From Roseobacter sp. MED193 (GTDB taxonomy: Bacteria; Pseudomonadota; Alphaproteobacteria; Rhodobacterales; Rhodobacteraceae), in NCBI RefSeq assembly GCF_000152965.1, contig NZ_CH902583.1, forward strand, positions 3,601,694-3,665,693: 64,000 bases of DNA. Direction: 5' to 3'. Below are positions 6,162 to 15,017 of the stretch, in pieces. Under the pieces are notes generated by a model. It did no database searches. It was not told the DNA's origin and was given only the letters and a program-made list of their open reading frames with translations. The stretch's first letter is position 1, and the number at the start of each line of letters is the position of its first letter. Both the position numbers and the translations under genes were made by a program.

Positions 6162-7883
6162 TTAGGTCACTTTGCCTGTGGCGGCAGGTGCAAAGACCGT
6201 TGCCTCAGGATCAGGCTGCGGCGTAAGGAGGTTTTCCAAGGTTGAGGCTTGGGCAACTGGCAGTGCGCTCACGGGGTGGTCGACGCCGCGCAGCGAAAAA
6301 TCCTGCAACCGCTCCTGTGGGGCAGCCATGCCTGCTGCAAGCACAACCTGGTTGGAGATCAGGAGTTCAACGCCGAGTTCCTTGGTCTTCGCCTCCAGCC
6401 GACTGGCTGCATTCACAGCAGAACCAATCAGGGTGCGCGGAGCATTATCGGTGGTGCCAATCTCTCCCAGAACAACGGTCCCAGTGTGCAGCCCCATACC
6501 GATCCGAACGGGGTCTTCGCCCTCGGAGGCCAGCATCATGTTAAAGCGGGCCAGTGCTACGCCGATATTGCCAGCAGCAGTGATCCCAGCCATGGCCGAA
6601 TGTTCGGGGCTGTCCATCTCAAATAGCGCCAGCAACCCATCACCCATGTATTTGTCGACAGTGCCACCTGCTTTGGTGATCTCCGGCACAATGGCGTCAA
6701 AAAACCGGTTCAGCAAAAAGACGATATCATAGGGGAGCAAGCCGGCTGATCGCGCGGTAAAGCCCCGAATGTCCAGAAACAGAACCGTAATGGTCTTTTC
6801 CACCCCCTGCGCCGAATGAACCTGACGGCGCCCCTTTGGCTGGTAAACGCGCTGGATGCTCAACGATGCGGTTGGCCTGACCTGGCAGGCCAGGCGTACG
6901 TTCTCACGGGCTTTGATCGCCTTTAGCGTTCGCGCTTCGGCGCTGCTGGGAGGGGCGAGGTTCTCCAAACCCTTGGTGACTTCGATCCGGCAGGTGGTGC
7001 AGCGCCCCTTGCCCCCGCACAGCGAAGTATGGGGGATTCCGTTGAGTTGAGAGATCTCCAGCAGGGTTAGCCCATGTTCGATGGTGATCTGGGTGCCATT
7101 CTCATAGCTTATCTGCAGAGATTTTTTCTTGCGGATAAAGCGACGCATGTAGAAGGCGGAGAGGGCAAGGCCAAGCAGGAGCACAAAAGTCCAAAAGGCA
7201 ATGTCGTAGATTTCAAACAAGCGTGCGAAGACGGTGTTGTCTGGCCAGTTAAAGCTATCGCGGATCACTGGTCCATTGCCGGGGCGGATGAAGATCGACC
7301 AGATACGACGGCCTTCTGTCAACAGCCCAGCCAGGGCGAGGGCAGGCACCAGGGTTGCCAGGCCAATCATATAGGGGAGTGCCTGGCGCCACCATGTGGT
7401 CAGCCGCAGCCACATATGCAGTCCAATGCAGCCGTGCACCCAGACGACTAGTAACAATAGGTACTGATGCCAGACTTCGGGCGAGTTCCACATCAGCAAT
7501 ATGATCGAAGTCATATCGTCGTCGAGGCCATATACGTTTGACGCATAGCTGGTGAAAACGAGATGCTGGATCAGCTGGAAAGGGATCAAAAGGCCCAAGA
7601 TCAGCTGCAAGGCTTGCGGCAGGCTCATACGGAGCGTGCGACGGCTGGCCACTTGCCAAAGGGCCAGGGCCATATGAACCAGCAGCGCGGCAAACAGTAG
7701 GAATTGGCCAGGCGGGTGACCCGTGAGCAAGCCGCGCAGTTGTTGCACCTGGAACATGACCTCAGGCGAGACGAGCCCCGCAGCGATGTTCATGAAGTGC
7801 AAGAAGGCATAACCCATCAGGAACACACCGCTCACGGTGCGGCTGCGTTCCACTAGATCTCCTCGCCAGAGTACATTTGCCAC
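6162..7883 (-). CDS. Membrane-anchored 2Fe-2S ferredoxin/class III adenylate cyclase (CyaC-like)
   Basis: A 573-residue protein predicted to make cAMP in response to membrane redox state. Residues 1-250 form about six membrane spans with several histidines (29, 70, 107, 139, 150, 156) that could bind heme, resembling SdhC-like anchors. Residues 255-345 are a ferredoxin domain with C289, C295, C298 and C333. Residues 360-545 are a class III cyclase: metal aspartates D371 (FLDIRGFT) and D415 (YMGDGLLALF), K411 and T484 at adenine-specifying positions, and transition-state N491/R495 in GSAVNAASRLE. The layout recalls the redox cyclase CyaC of Sinorhizobium meliloti, from memory. The gene stands alone, upstream of sat-cysC and downstream of trxB on the same strand. 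Confidence 0.88.
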   Translation of the reverse strand: MANVLWRGDLVERSRTVSGVFLMGYAFLHFMNIAAGLVSPEVMFQVQQLRGLLTGHPPGQFLLFAALLVHMALALWQVASRRTLRMSLPQALQLILGLLIPFQLIQHLVFTSYASNVYGLDDDMTSIILLMWNSPEVWHQYLLLLVVWVHGCIGLHMWLRLTTWWRQALPYMIGLATLVPALALAGLLTEGRRIWSIFIRPGNGPVIRDSFNWPDNTVFARLFEIYDIAFWTFVLLLGLALSAFYMRRFIRKKKSLQISYENGTQITIEHGLTLLEISQLNGIPHTSLCGGKGRCTTCRIEVTKGLENLAPPSSAEARTLKAIKARENVRLACQVRPTASLSIQRVYQPKGRRQVHSAQGVEKTITVLFLDIRGFTARSAGLLPYDIVFLLNRFFDAIVPEITKAGGTVDKYMGDGLLALFEMDSPEHSAMAGITAAGNIGVALARFNMMLASEGEDPVRIGMGLHTGTVVLGEIGTTDNAPRTLIGSAVNAASRLEAKTKELGVELLISNQVVLAAGMAAPQERLQDFSLRGVDHPVSALPVAQASTLENLLTPQPDPEATVFAPAATGKVT

Positions 7884-8082
7884 CTGAACGACCCCTCTGG
7901 TTGCGCTGGATAAGGGTGTTGGATGTGGCTGTGTAGGTCAAGGGTGTTTCAGGCCGCTACGGCCCGTGCGCAGAACAGAGGCGCAAGATCATCTGGCGGT
8001 GATTAGGTTTTTGGCCGACCACAATGTGCTGAGGTCGACCAAGTTGGTTCAGGGGCAGAGTATGGCCGCGCCAAAGGCTGGC

Positions 8083-9027
8083 TTAGTCGTCTTGCTCCGC
8101 CAAAAAGCGTTCTGCATCCAGTGCCGCCATGCACCCCATACCGGCCGAGGTCACGGCCTGGCGGTATTTGTGGTCGGTTAGATCGCCTGCGGCAAAGACA
8201 CCTGGTACTGAGGTCTCCGTCGTGCCGGGCTTGACCGAAACATAGCCGCCATTGTGCAGCTCCAGGGTGTCCTTGACCAATTCATTTGCAGGCGCATGGC
8301 CGATAGCAACAAAAACACCCTTGCACGGGATATCGGTGATCTCTCCGGTCTCCACATGTTTGACCTTGATACCTTCAACACCCAGCGGGCTGTCGGTGCC
8401 GTAGACTTCTTCCAGCTCATGGAACCACAGGGGCTCGATCTTTGGGTTTTTGAACAGGCGGTCTTGCAGGATTTTTTCCGAGCGCAGCTCGTCGCGGCGA
8501 TGGACGAGCGTGACCTTGGAGGCAAAGTTGGTCAAAAACAGCGCTTCTTCCACAGCGGTATTGCCGCCGCCGATGACAACGATCTCTTGGCCACGATAGA
8601 AGAACCCATCGCAGGTGGCGCAGGCGGACACACCAAAGCCCTTGAACTTTTCTTCTGTTTCCAGTCCCAGCCATTTGGCGCGCGCGCCCGTGGCCAGGAT
8701 GACCGCATCCGCCGTATAGGTGGTGCCGCTATCCCCCTTGCCCACAAAGGGGCGTTTGGTGGTGTCCAGCGAGGTGATGATATCGCCGATGATTTCGCAG
8801 CCCATGGTTTTGGCATGTTCCTGCATACGGATCATGAGGTCCGGACCCTGAACCTCGGTATCGCCGGGCCAGTTTTCCACCTCGGTTGTGGTGGTCAGTT
8901 GACCGCCGGGCTCGATGCCCTGAACCAGAACCGGTTCCAGCATGGCGCGGGCGGCATAGACCCCGGCAGTGTAGCCCGCCGGGCCGGAGCCAATGATCAG
9001 AACCTTGGTGTGGCGCGTGTCGCTCAT
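8083..9027 (-). CDS. trxB: Thioredoxin reductase
   Basis: A 314-residue FAD/NADPH enzyme that reduces thioredoxin in the cytoplasm. It has the FAD-binding [18 protein letters not shown] at the N-terminus, the redox pair in CATCDGFF (about residue 138), the NADPH-binding [15 protein letters not shown], and [16 protein letters not shown] near the C-terminus. I start it at ATG 9027 (MSDTRHTK); an ATG at 9060 adds 11 residues absent from the family. It is divergent from the Lrp-type regulator, a pairing that may be functional. Confidence 0.95.
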   Translation of the reverse strand: MSDTRHTKVLIIGSGPAGYTAGVYAARAMLEPVLVQGIEPGGQLTTTTEVENWPGDTEVQGPDLMIRMQEHAKTMGCEIIGDIITSLDTTKRPFVGKGDSGTTYTADAVILATGARAKWLGLETEEKFKGFGVSACATCDGFFYRGQEIVVIGGGNTAVEEALFLTNFASKVTLVHRRDELRSEKILQDRLFKNPKIEPLWFHELEEVYGTDSPLGVEGIKVKHVETGEITDIPCKGVFVAIGHAPANELVKDTLELHNGGYVSVKPGTTETSVPGVFAAGDLTDHKYRQAVTSAGMGCMAALDAERFLAEQDD

Positions 9028-9221
9028 CTCGTATCCCCAAATCTGCAAGTGATGCTGCATATGGCGGCTGTGGCCACCGTCAGGGCTTGCATATAGCGGT
9101 CCGGCGGCGCCTCTTAAACCCCTCTTGATGGGCCAAGGGCCGGGAAGCGCGACTCAGCAGGTCACGCTTTTGCGATTGTCCGCCCTGTCTGATTTGGTGC
9201 TTGTATCTGGCAGGAGCAAAG

Positions 9222-9245
9222 ATTATTTCGCGGTTGTGAAATAAT
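9222..9245. promoter_or_regulatory. 8-bp inverted repeat upstream of lrp-type gene (candidate operator)
   Basis: ATTATTTC (9222-9229) and GAAATAAT (9238-9245) form a perfect AT-rich inverted repeat with eight bases between the arms. It lies 57 bases before the Lrp-type gene, in the 274-base trxB/lrp divergent space. Lrp/AsnC proteins commonly bind such sites in their own promoters. Autoregulation, and possibly trxB control, is inferred. Confidence 0.45.
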
Positions 9246-9301
9246 ATTGCGCGGCCTGGCGGTGGTGCTATAAGAAACGAAAATCGACAGGAGCTTTCAC
9301 C

Positions 9302-9802
9302 ATGGTCACAACCCGTCTTGATCCGATTGATCGCAAGATACTGTCGGAATTGCAGGCCGATGGGCGCATGACCAATGTTGAGCTGGCCAAACGGGTTGGC
9401 ATTTCTGCGCCGCCCTGTCTGCGCCGGGTACGCGCCCTGGAAGAGGCCGGTCTGATTGGCGGCTATCATGCCGAAGTCAACGCCCGCGAACTGGGCTTTG
9501 AGGTGCAGGTCTTTGCCATGGTTGGGCTGGAGAGCCAGGCCGAGGCGGAGCTGTCGGCCTTTGAAGAGCAATGCCGCAGTTGGCCCTTGGTGCGGGAATG
9601 CCATATGCTGAACGGTGAGGTGGATTTCATTTTGAAATGCGTCTCGCCGGATCTCAGTACATTTCAGAGCTTTCTGACCGGCGCGCTTTTGACCACGCCC
9701 AATGTGGCCAGCGTCAAGACATCACTGGTGATCCGCGGCGCCAAGGATGAGCCCGGAGTGCCCTTTGATGTTCTGGAAGAGCGCCTGCAGCGCGAAGCTT
9801 GA
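9302..9802 (+). CDS. Lrp/AsnC-family transcriptional regulator
   Basis: A 166-residue regulator. The N-terminal helix-turn-helix (about 8-60) reads LDPIDRKILSELQADGRMTN followed by VELAKRVGISAPPCLRRVRALE, almost canonical for the family. The C-terminal RAM domain (about 70-150) binds small effectors, usually amino acids, and includes EVQVFAMVGLESQAE and VRECHMLNGEVDFILKC. The start ATG 9302 follows GACAGGAGCTTTCACC, a good ribosome site. The targets are unknown; the divergent trxB is a natural candidate. Confidence 0.9.
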   Translation: MVTTRLDPIDRKILSELQADGRMTNVELAKRVGISAPPCLRRVRALEEAGLIGGYHAEVNARELGFEVQVFAMVGLESQAEAELSAFEEQCRSWPLVRECHMLNGEVDFILKCVSPDLSTFQSFLTGALLTTPNVASVKTSLVIRGAKDEPGVPFDVLEERLQREA

Positions 9803-9909
9803 CGTGAGGGCACTGAACGCAAAACCGCAGCGACAGCCTTGCGACCGTCTGTTTTTTGCAAGCTGGCCCCTGGTGGCAGGGGCGAATTGCGGGCCTGCCG
9901 GACTGCCTG

Positions 9910-10692
9910 TCAACCGCGCAGTATGCTGTCAGCCGTGGTGGGAGCACGCTCATAGGCCAAGGGGCCAAAACCGCTCAGCGAATCCACATGGCTAAAGAGA
10001 TTGAAGTAGAGCGTCTTGATTGCATAGCTCACCAGCTTGAGCGCCTCGGGGCCGGGGTGATAGGTCTCAAACTCCAAGCCGCCAACATTTATCACCGCAT
10101 GCTTTGGCAGACATAGGTGGAACAGGTCCACGACAGTGGGTGGCGCGGTTTCGAAGATGTTCATTCCGTCCTGGAATTCTTCTACGAGGGTGAGAAGTTG
10201 TGGCGTGTCCGCCGCGATCTGCATATGCGGCGGCATCCGCAACAGCCGCGCCGATGGTCCGGCCACGACGCAGGAGGTGGGCTTTTGCAGCCCCAGGCTA
10301 TCTGCCATAAAGCTGGTGAGCCGGTGGGCGCGGCCTTTGGCATCACTGCGGGAGGGCACCAGGCTGGTGGTGCCCTTCCAGACGAGCGGCTGGCAGCCCC
10401 CGCCCTGGGTGATGATCTCATCTCCCGGCAGCAGGTCTTCCACGGCGATCGGCCCAGCGGTGGTTTCCACCAGCGACCCCCGTGTGAAGGCACAAAATGC
10501 ATCCTCAAAGATTGGCAGGGCAGGGGCGATGTGGCGGGTCTCTGCAATGCCCCCATTGGGCAGTAAGCTGCAGACCTCATAGCGGCGTAGTTGCGGTTTA
10601 CTGGCCTGACGCAGCGCAGCAGGGTCTTGCAGCAAGGCGCTGGTTTCGGTGGCCTTGGCAGCGGCTTGTTGCAGGGAATGCGGGAGTGTCAT
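9910..10692 (-). CDS. Hint-domain (hedgehog/intein-type) protein
   Basis: A 260-residue protein with a Hint domain over about residues 85-235, in the form common in Rhodobacteraceae. It opens with CAFTRGSLVETTAGPIAVED, continues with LLPGDEIITQGGGCQPLVWKG, and ends with HAVINVGGLEFETYHPGPEA. In other proteins these domains carry out protein splicing or self-cleavage, often at the C-terminus of secreted proteins. Here there is little beyond the domain, no secretion signal and no clear partner gene. I start at ATG 10692 (MTLPHSL); a longer frame to 10770 uses a non-ATG start and lacks a ribosome site. The function is unknown. Confidence 0.75.
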   Translation of the reverse strand: MTLPHSLQQAAAKATETSALLQDPAALRQASKPQLRRYEVCSLLPNGGIAETRHIAPALPIFEDAFCAFTRGSLVETTAGPIAVEDLLPGDEIITQGGGCQPLVWKGTTSLVPSRSDAKGRAHRLTSFMADSLGLQKPTSCVVAGPSARLLRMPPHMQIAADTPQLLTLVEEFQDGMNIFETAPPTVVDLFHLCLPKHAVINVGGLEFETYHPGPEALKLVSYAIKTLYFNLFSHVDSLSGFGPLAYERAPTTADSILRG

Positions 10693-11049
10693 CGGCTCAA
10701 GACCTTTCTTGCAAAACACATCACAACAGAGGCTCCCCCGGGCAGAGAAGGGGAGGGAAACGAGGGCCATGAATAGCCAGGTGATAGAGTTTTGTTTTGC
10801 ATCGTTTGAATATGCACGAGAGTGCCTTGTCGGTTATGTCTCAACGGGTCAGAAAATACTGCGCGCAGGCGATCTGGTGTTGGGTTCCGTAAAGACTGTG
10901 GCGGTTATTGACTAAAAAAGGGTCACCGCAATTGGGCGGCCATGCAGGCGTGCGATAGCATCAGTGGTCAGAACAGGGGGCAGACGAGACAGTGATTGAA
11001 ACCGTCTGAGCTTGAGTGTTCGGCTGTCTGGCCAAATAAAGCCCAGGCC
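10693..11049. other. Gene-poor spacer upstream of the Hint gene
   Basis: About 360 bases between the Hint-domain gene and the small basic protein gene. The only reading frame of note is the weak 48-residue one at 10769-10915. No terminator with a T-run and no convincing palindrome was seen. Confidence 0.5.
10769..10915 (+). CDS. Possible 48-aa protein, unidentified
   Basis: A short frame, MNSQVIEFCFASFEYARECL..., ending KTVAVID. A purine-rich GGGGAGGG stretch lies 10-20 bases before its ATG. It lies divergent from the Hint gene in a space that otherwise would hold only that gene's promoter. It shows no motif I recognise and could be chance. It is listed because of the upstream purine-rich stretch. 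Confidence 0.2.
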   Translation: MNSQVIEFCFASFEYARECLVGYVSTGQKILRAGDLVLGSVKTVAVID

Positions 11050-11211
11050 CTAGGCGCGTTTCAGACGCTCTGGCGCAGCTGGGGAGGGTTGCGGCGTTCG
11101 ACGCTGAACCACATGTGCCGCGCGGATGGCGCCACGGCACCAAGGCATCTGCGTAGTCTCTGATTTTGCAGTCGAAATAACTGATTTCAAAAAACGATCT
11201 CTGGCCTTCAT
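11050..11211 (-). CDS. Small basic protein (53 aa), MPW-motif, Rhodobacteraceae type
   Basis: A 53-residue frame beginning MKARDRFLKSVISTAKSE, then TTQMPWCRGAIRAAHVVQRR and a Pro/Ala-rich basic tail. AGGAGAGG stands four bases before the ATG, one of the best ribosome sites in the window. The pattern F-L-K-S-V-I-x-T-A...MPW-x-RG-xx-RAA resembles small basic proteins I recall from many Rhodobacteraceae genomes, where they are usually unannotated. The charge suggests nucleic-acid or membrane-surface binding, but the role is unknown. The flanking 11212-11469 holds nothing else clear. Confidence 0.7.
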   Translation of the reverse strand: MKARDRFLKSVISTAKSETTQMPWCRGAIRAAHVVQRRTPQPSPAAPERLKRA

Positions 11212-11469
11212 TGTGCCTCTCCTACCTGGGACGAGCGATGTTTCCTTGGCTCTGTTGGTCCCATTTATCGGTAATCATTGCGCCCTCAATGTGGCCCGTA
11301 GGTGGTATTCTTTGGCAGCATGAGTTGTGGCCAGCACCGAGGTCAGGGGGGGCTCGGGAAGGCCTAAGTCCCTGGATTTAATAAAATTGTAAGAATTTTT
11401 CAGCGGCATCGCCGCCAAATTGGATCGGGATTTAGGCAAAAAGCGCGCAGGGCTGCCCAAATTTTCGCG

Positions 11470-12225
11470 TCATAGGGCGATGCAGGATATTAACCTTCCG
11501 TAGTCCGCTTCCCCTGCGTGGGTGGTGCGGCGATAGGAGTAGAACAGCTCTTCATCGCTATAGGTGCAGTGGCGTGTCCATTCTGCCTGGCCGATGCCCG
11601 CCTGCCGCAGCAGGTGCAGCCCAAGACCCGGCAGGTCAAATTGATAGCGCCCGTCCTGGCCGGTCGCAAAGAAATGGCTATGGTCCGGGTCTTTTTGCAA
11701 GAAATCTGCATAGAACTCGGGGCCAACTTCATAGGCAGACTGCGAGATGGAGGGGCCGATAACAGCGGAGGTGTTGGCGCGATCTGCGCCTAGATCCTCC
11801 ATCGCCTCCAAAGTCGCCTCTAGCACCCCTTCCAATGCGCCGCGCCAGCCAGCATGGGCCGCGCCAATAACGCCGGCTTGGGCATCGGCAAAGAGTACCG
11901 GCTGGCAATCTGCTGTCAGAATACCCAGGGCGACTCCGGGTGTGTTTGTCACCATGGCATCTGCGCGGGGGCGTTCTGATGTTGGGCCTGTGATGACCGC
12001 AACATCGGGCGAATGGATCTGATGCACCCCAACCAGCGCGGCTGGGGCCACATTCATGGCCTCTGCCACGCGCGCACGATTGAGCGTTACGGCCTCTTTT
12101 TGGTCGCTGGAGCCGACACCGCAGTTCAACCCCTTGAAAATTCCGGATGAGGCGCCGCCTCGACGGGTAAAGAACCCGTGATGTACGCTGTCCAGCAGCT
12201 CAGAGGTGAGTATTTCCAGCGTCAT
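11470..12225 (-). CDS. pgeF: Peptidoglycan editing factor PgeF (YfiH, laccase-domain)
   Basis: A 251-residue YfiH/PgeF protein; family members act on misincorporated residues in peptidoglycan precursors and have also been called polyphenol oxidases. Conserved features are HGFFTRRGGAS at the N-terminus, the metal-site residues H in GVHQIHS, C in LTADCQPVLFAD and H in AAHAGWRGALEG, plus SAYEVGPEF. The length matches the family. It overlaps the upstream methyltransferase by four bases (ATGA), so the lgt-midA-pgeF genes are translationally coupled. Confidence 0.92.
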   Translation of the reverse strand: MTLEILTSELLDSVHHGFFTRRGGASSGIFKGLNCGVGSSDQKEAVTLNRARVAEAMNVAPAALVGVHQIHSPDVAVITGPTSERPRADAMVTNTPGVALGILTADCQPVLFADAQAGVIGAAHAGWRGALEGVLEATLEAMEDLGADRANTSAVIGPSISQSAYEVGPEFYADFLQKDPDHSHFFATGQDGRYQFDLPGLGLHLLRQAGIGQAEWTRHCTYSDEELFYSYRRTTHAGEADYGRLISCIAL

Positions 12226-13292
12226 GCATTTAATCCTGGTGGCGGGGCGATATCTGCAGGGGTGAGACCCAGCACTTTGAACAGGTTTCCCATTTCGGAT
12301 GGATGCGTCAACCGCCGATGTGCGGCAATCAAGCTCTCCAGAGCCTCCCCTTCCAGCCCTGCTGCCAGATTGCGCGCACGATCGGTGATGCCAAGTCGTT
12401 CGAGAAACACGCCCTGAGGCGTGACTTTGCTATGGGCGCAGCCTGCTCCCGCTGCGACAGAGCAGAGCACCTCGAAATCCACATGCGCCGTTAGATCGGC
12501 CTCACCTGGCGTTTCCAGCGGTTCAACGGGCGTATGGGATTTCAGAGCCTGTAGCGTGTCCCCCAGAGAGCGCCAGTCGCCATAATCGACAATCAGCGCC
12601 GCTCCGCCGTGGCTGGCGATGCGCTGGGCAAGGCTCGACAGGATCGGCGCCGCCCCAGGGCTTAGCTCAACCAGATCACCGTCCGTCGTGTCGCGCAGGC
12701 GATGTTCAAGCGCGGGTTGCGGCGCCGCTGGTCCCAATCCAAAGCCCAGCCCGCCGTCCACCAAGCCGATCCGCTTTTCTCGCCAGCCATCGCCATCTCG
12801 GACAAACTGCCGGATGGGCAGGGCGTCAAAAAATTCGTTGGCCACCAGAAACAATGGCTGTTGTGGCAAGGCATCTGCGGTATCGACCCATGTGGCATCA
12901 TAGCGGGCCAGCGCCTTGGCCTGTTGCTCTTGCAGGTTGGGAGAGGCCTCAACCAGATAAAGCTGTAGCGCGGTGTGAAAGCCAGGAACGCCGCGGGTGG
13001 CGCGCAGCAAATCTGCCATCAGTGTGCCCCGCCCAGGTCCGAGCTCTGCCAGTGTAAAAGTATCGGGAGCGCCTTGATTCAGCCAGCTCTGGGCGAGAGA
13101 CAGGCCGAGAAGTTCCCCAAACATCTGGCTGATCTCTGGCGCGGTGGTGAAATCGCCTTGGGTGCCAAAGGGACTACGGGTGGTATAATAACCGTGTTCG
13201 GGATGCAGCAGGCATTCGGCCATAAAATCCGCCAGGCTGATGGGGCCGTCGCTGCTTATCCGGGCGAGCAATTGATCTGTAAGGGGGCTCAT
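12222..13292 (-). CDS. MidA/NDUFAF7-family SAM-dependent methyltransferase
   Basis: A 356-residue class I methyltransferase of the COG1565 family; the mitochondrial relative NDUFAF7 methylates an arginine of complex I. The N-terminal [26 protein letters not shown] is diagnostic. The SAM-binding motif is [18 protein letters not shown] at about residue 75, and [18 protein letters not shown] marks the family's NEFFDALP signature. The bacterial substrate is not established. It sits between lgt and pgeF with 4-base overlaps on both sides, a gene order typical of Rhodobacterales. Confidence 0.9.
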   Translation of the reverse strand: MSPLTDQLLARISSDGPISLADFMAECLLHPEHGYYTTRSPFGTQGDFTTAPEISQMFGELLGLSLAQSWLNQGAPDTFTLAELGPGRGTLMADLLRATRGVPGFHTALQLYLVEASPNLQEQQAKALARYDATWVDTADALPQQPLFLVANEFFDALPIRQFVRDGDGWREKRIGLVDGGLGFGLGPAAPQPALEHRLRDTTDGDLVELSPGAAPILSSLAQRIASHGGAALIVDYGDWRSLGDTLQALKSHTPVEPLETPGEADLTAHVDFEVLCSVAAGAGCAHSKVTPQGVFLERLGITDRARNLAAGLEGEALESLIAAHRRLTHPSEMGNLFKVLGLTPADIAPPPGLNA

Positions 13293-14188
13293 GCGGCTGG
13301 ATCCAAGTCGGGTTTGCGGCGCAGGGCAAAATAGAGCCCCAGCGCGATCATTGGCAGGGACAGGATCTGCCCCATTGTCAGCCCGTATCCGGCGGTCTCC
13401 CAGGCCAGGCCTAGGGGATTGCCCGGGGTGACAAATTGGGCGTCTGGTTGGCGGAAAAACTCGACTGTAAAACGCGCCAATCCATATCCAGCCAGGAATA
13501 CGCCAAGGTTCAGGCCGGGGCGCAGGAAGCTCTGACGTCGCCAGGTCAGCCAGATAAGCGCGGCGCCTAGGATCAGACCTTCCATGGCCGCTTCATATAG
13601 CTGCGAGGGATGGCGGGCGCAGATTTGCCCCAGAGCTTGTCCGCAGTCCTGTGCCGCGGCTCCCGGAAAGGCAACGCCCCAGGGCAGATTGGTGGGACGC
13701 CCCCATAGTTCTGCGTTGATGAAGTTTGCCAGGCGACCCAGCATCAAGCCCGCAGGCACAGTATAGGCCACCAGATCAGCCATCTGGAGTTTGGAAATCC
13801 CGTGGCGGCTGGCATAGGCCCAGGAGGCGACAATCACCCCAAGCAAGCCACCATGAAAGGCCATGCCGCCCTGCCAGATCCGCAGGATCTCACTGGGATG
13901 GGACAGGTAGTAATCGGGCTGGTAGAACAGCACAAATCCCAGGCGACCGCCGAGAATCACCCCCAGAATAATCCAGGTCAGCAGGTCTTCGACCTGTTCG
14001 GGGCGCATTGGCACCCTTTGACCAGGCCAAAGCATCGGAGATTTCAACGCCGCAATGGCCAGCCGCCAGGCGATGACGATGCCAGCGATATAGGCTAGGG
14101 CGTACCAACGCAGGGCAAACTCCATACCAAACAGGGAAATCGAGAAAATCTCGGGCGAAATTTCGGGGAATGGGATCATGGCTCGCAT
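13289..14188 (-). CDS. lgt: Prolipoprotein diacylglyceryl transferase
   Basis: A 299-residue integral inner-membrane enzyme that transfers diacylglycerol from phosphatidylglycerol to the lipobox cysteine of prolipoproteins. About seven hydrophobic spans are visible. Signatures are [12 protein letters not shown] (the essential His-Gly region), [16 protein letters not shown] and RHPSQLYEA. The first ATG at 14188 has AGGA close by (four bases); ATG 14179 (MIPFPEISP) is the other choice and would shorten it by three residues. It leads the lgt-midA-pgeF operon and is divergent from ubiK. Confidence 0.95.
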   Translation of the reverse strand: MRAMIPFPEISPEIFSISLFGMEFALRWYALAYIAGIVIAWRLAIAALKSPMLWPGQRVPMRPEQVEDLLTWIILGVILGGRLGFVLFYQPDYYLSHPSEILRIWQGGMAFHGGLLGVIVASWAYASRHGISKLQMADLVAYTVPAGLMLGRLANFINAELWGRPTNLPWGVAFPGAAAQDCGQALGQICARHPSQLYEAAMEGLILGAALIWLTWRRQSFLRPGLNLGVFLAGYGLARFTVEFFRQPDAQFVTPGNPLGLAWETAGYGLTMGQILSLPMIALGLYFALRRKPDLDPAA

Positions 14189-14285
14189 GTGGTCCTGAAT
14201 GCCTTTGCTCTCGAATGGAAGTCAACGGCTTGTCCGCGACCCTTTGCGGCCCCATATAGGGGGTAAGAGTGATACGGAGAAGATG

Positions 14286-14528
14286 ATGCAGAGCCGAAAC
14301 AAGATCATGGACGACATTTCGCAGTTGATGACCAATGCGATGGGCGTGGCCCAGGGCGCTAAGGACGAAGCGGAAACCGCGATGAAGAGCCTGATGGATC
14401 GCTGGTTGGCAGACCGGGATTTTGTCACCCGCGAAGAATTTGACGCTGTACGGGCGATGGCCCAGAAGGCGCGGGAAGAGAATGAAGCCCTGAAGGCCCG
14501 GCTAGATTCGCTTGAGGCCAAGGGCTGA
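14286..14528 (+). CDS. ubiK: UbiK-family ubiquinone accessory factor (BMFP)
   Basis: An 80-residue helical protein of the BMFP/UbiK family, which assists the aerobic ubiquinone-biosynthesis complex and associates with membranes. Seen here are an N-terminal amphipathic helix (NKIMDDISQLMTNAMGVAQG), then DRWLADRDFVTREEFDAVRAMAQKAREENEALKARLDSLEA, a C-terminal coiled coil. GGAGA stands two bases before an ATG at 14283 and five before the ATG at 14286; the second fits better. A longer upstream frame is probably leader. It is divergent from lgt. Confidence 0.85.
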   Translation: MQSRNKIMDDISQLMTNAMGVAQGAKDEAETAMKSLMDRWLADRDFVTREEFDAVRAMAQKAREENEALKARLDSLEAKG

Positions 14529-14671
14529 TATCATTGCGGGCCGCGCCAGGGCTGGTCATTTGCTGGTCTGCCCGGGCGCCTGGGCGGGCATGATCCAAAA
14601 TTTGGCCGTATGGGCAGTCTTTCGCTTTGAGCAGGGATGCCTACGGCGGGTATGTTTCTAGAAAGATGAAG

Positions 14672-14917
14672 TCAGGGCTGTGCTCGGGCCTCAGGCGGAG
14701 GTTCGGCCCATGAAGTCCTTGGACTGTTTTCATTGGGCTCCTCTCGACCTTGCGTTGCAATATCTGCCGGGTTTTGCGATCGGAGCGGCGGTTTTTCCAA
14801 ATTGGTTAAGTCTCGCGCAAATGCGCCGATATCTTGAGGTGAATAGTTATTCGTCCACAACTTATTGAAGATATCCCCAAATAAGGGCTTGCCAGTTTCT
14901 AGCCCCCTTGCCACCAT
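14672..14917 (-). CDS. Unidentified small ORF (81 aa), doubtful
   Basis: A frame starting MVARGLETGKPLFGDIF, then NKLWTNNYSPQDIGAFARDL and a Pro-rich tail. The composition of the first 50 residues looks protein-like, and the frame stays open upstream of the ATG (ending SIPASILD). No ribosome site precedes the ATG, and I recognise no family. It could be a remnant of a longer gene or a real small protein. The rest of the 14529-15017 space shows no gene or repeat that I can support. Confidence 0.3.
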   Translation of the reverse strand: MVARGLETGKPLFGDIFNKLWTNNYSPQDIGAFARDLTNLEKPPLRSQNPADIATQGREEPNENSPRTSWAEPPPEARAQP

Positions 14918-15017
14918 ATCTAGTATGGAGGCGGGGATGCTCCCCGGTCCCTTGACCAGAAACCTAGCTGTAGGGGGCTATATTGGCCCGAGCGGCTAGA
15001 GACCTGAGAGGTGAGAC

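Noticed and set aside
9803-9909. T-run (TTTTTT) after the lrp-type gene as a terminator
   Set aside because: The T-run at about 9851-9856 lacks a convincing stem in front; only a four-base pairing could be drawn.
9910-10692. Treating the Hint protein as an intein inside another gene
   Set aside because: No host protein sequence flanks the domain on either side.
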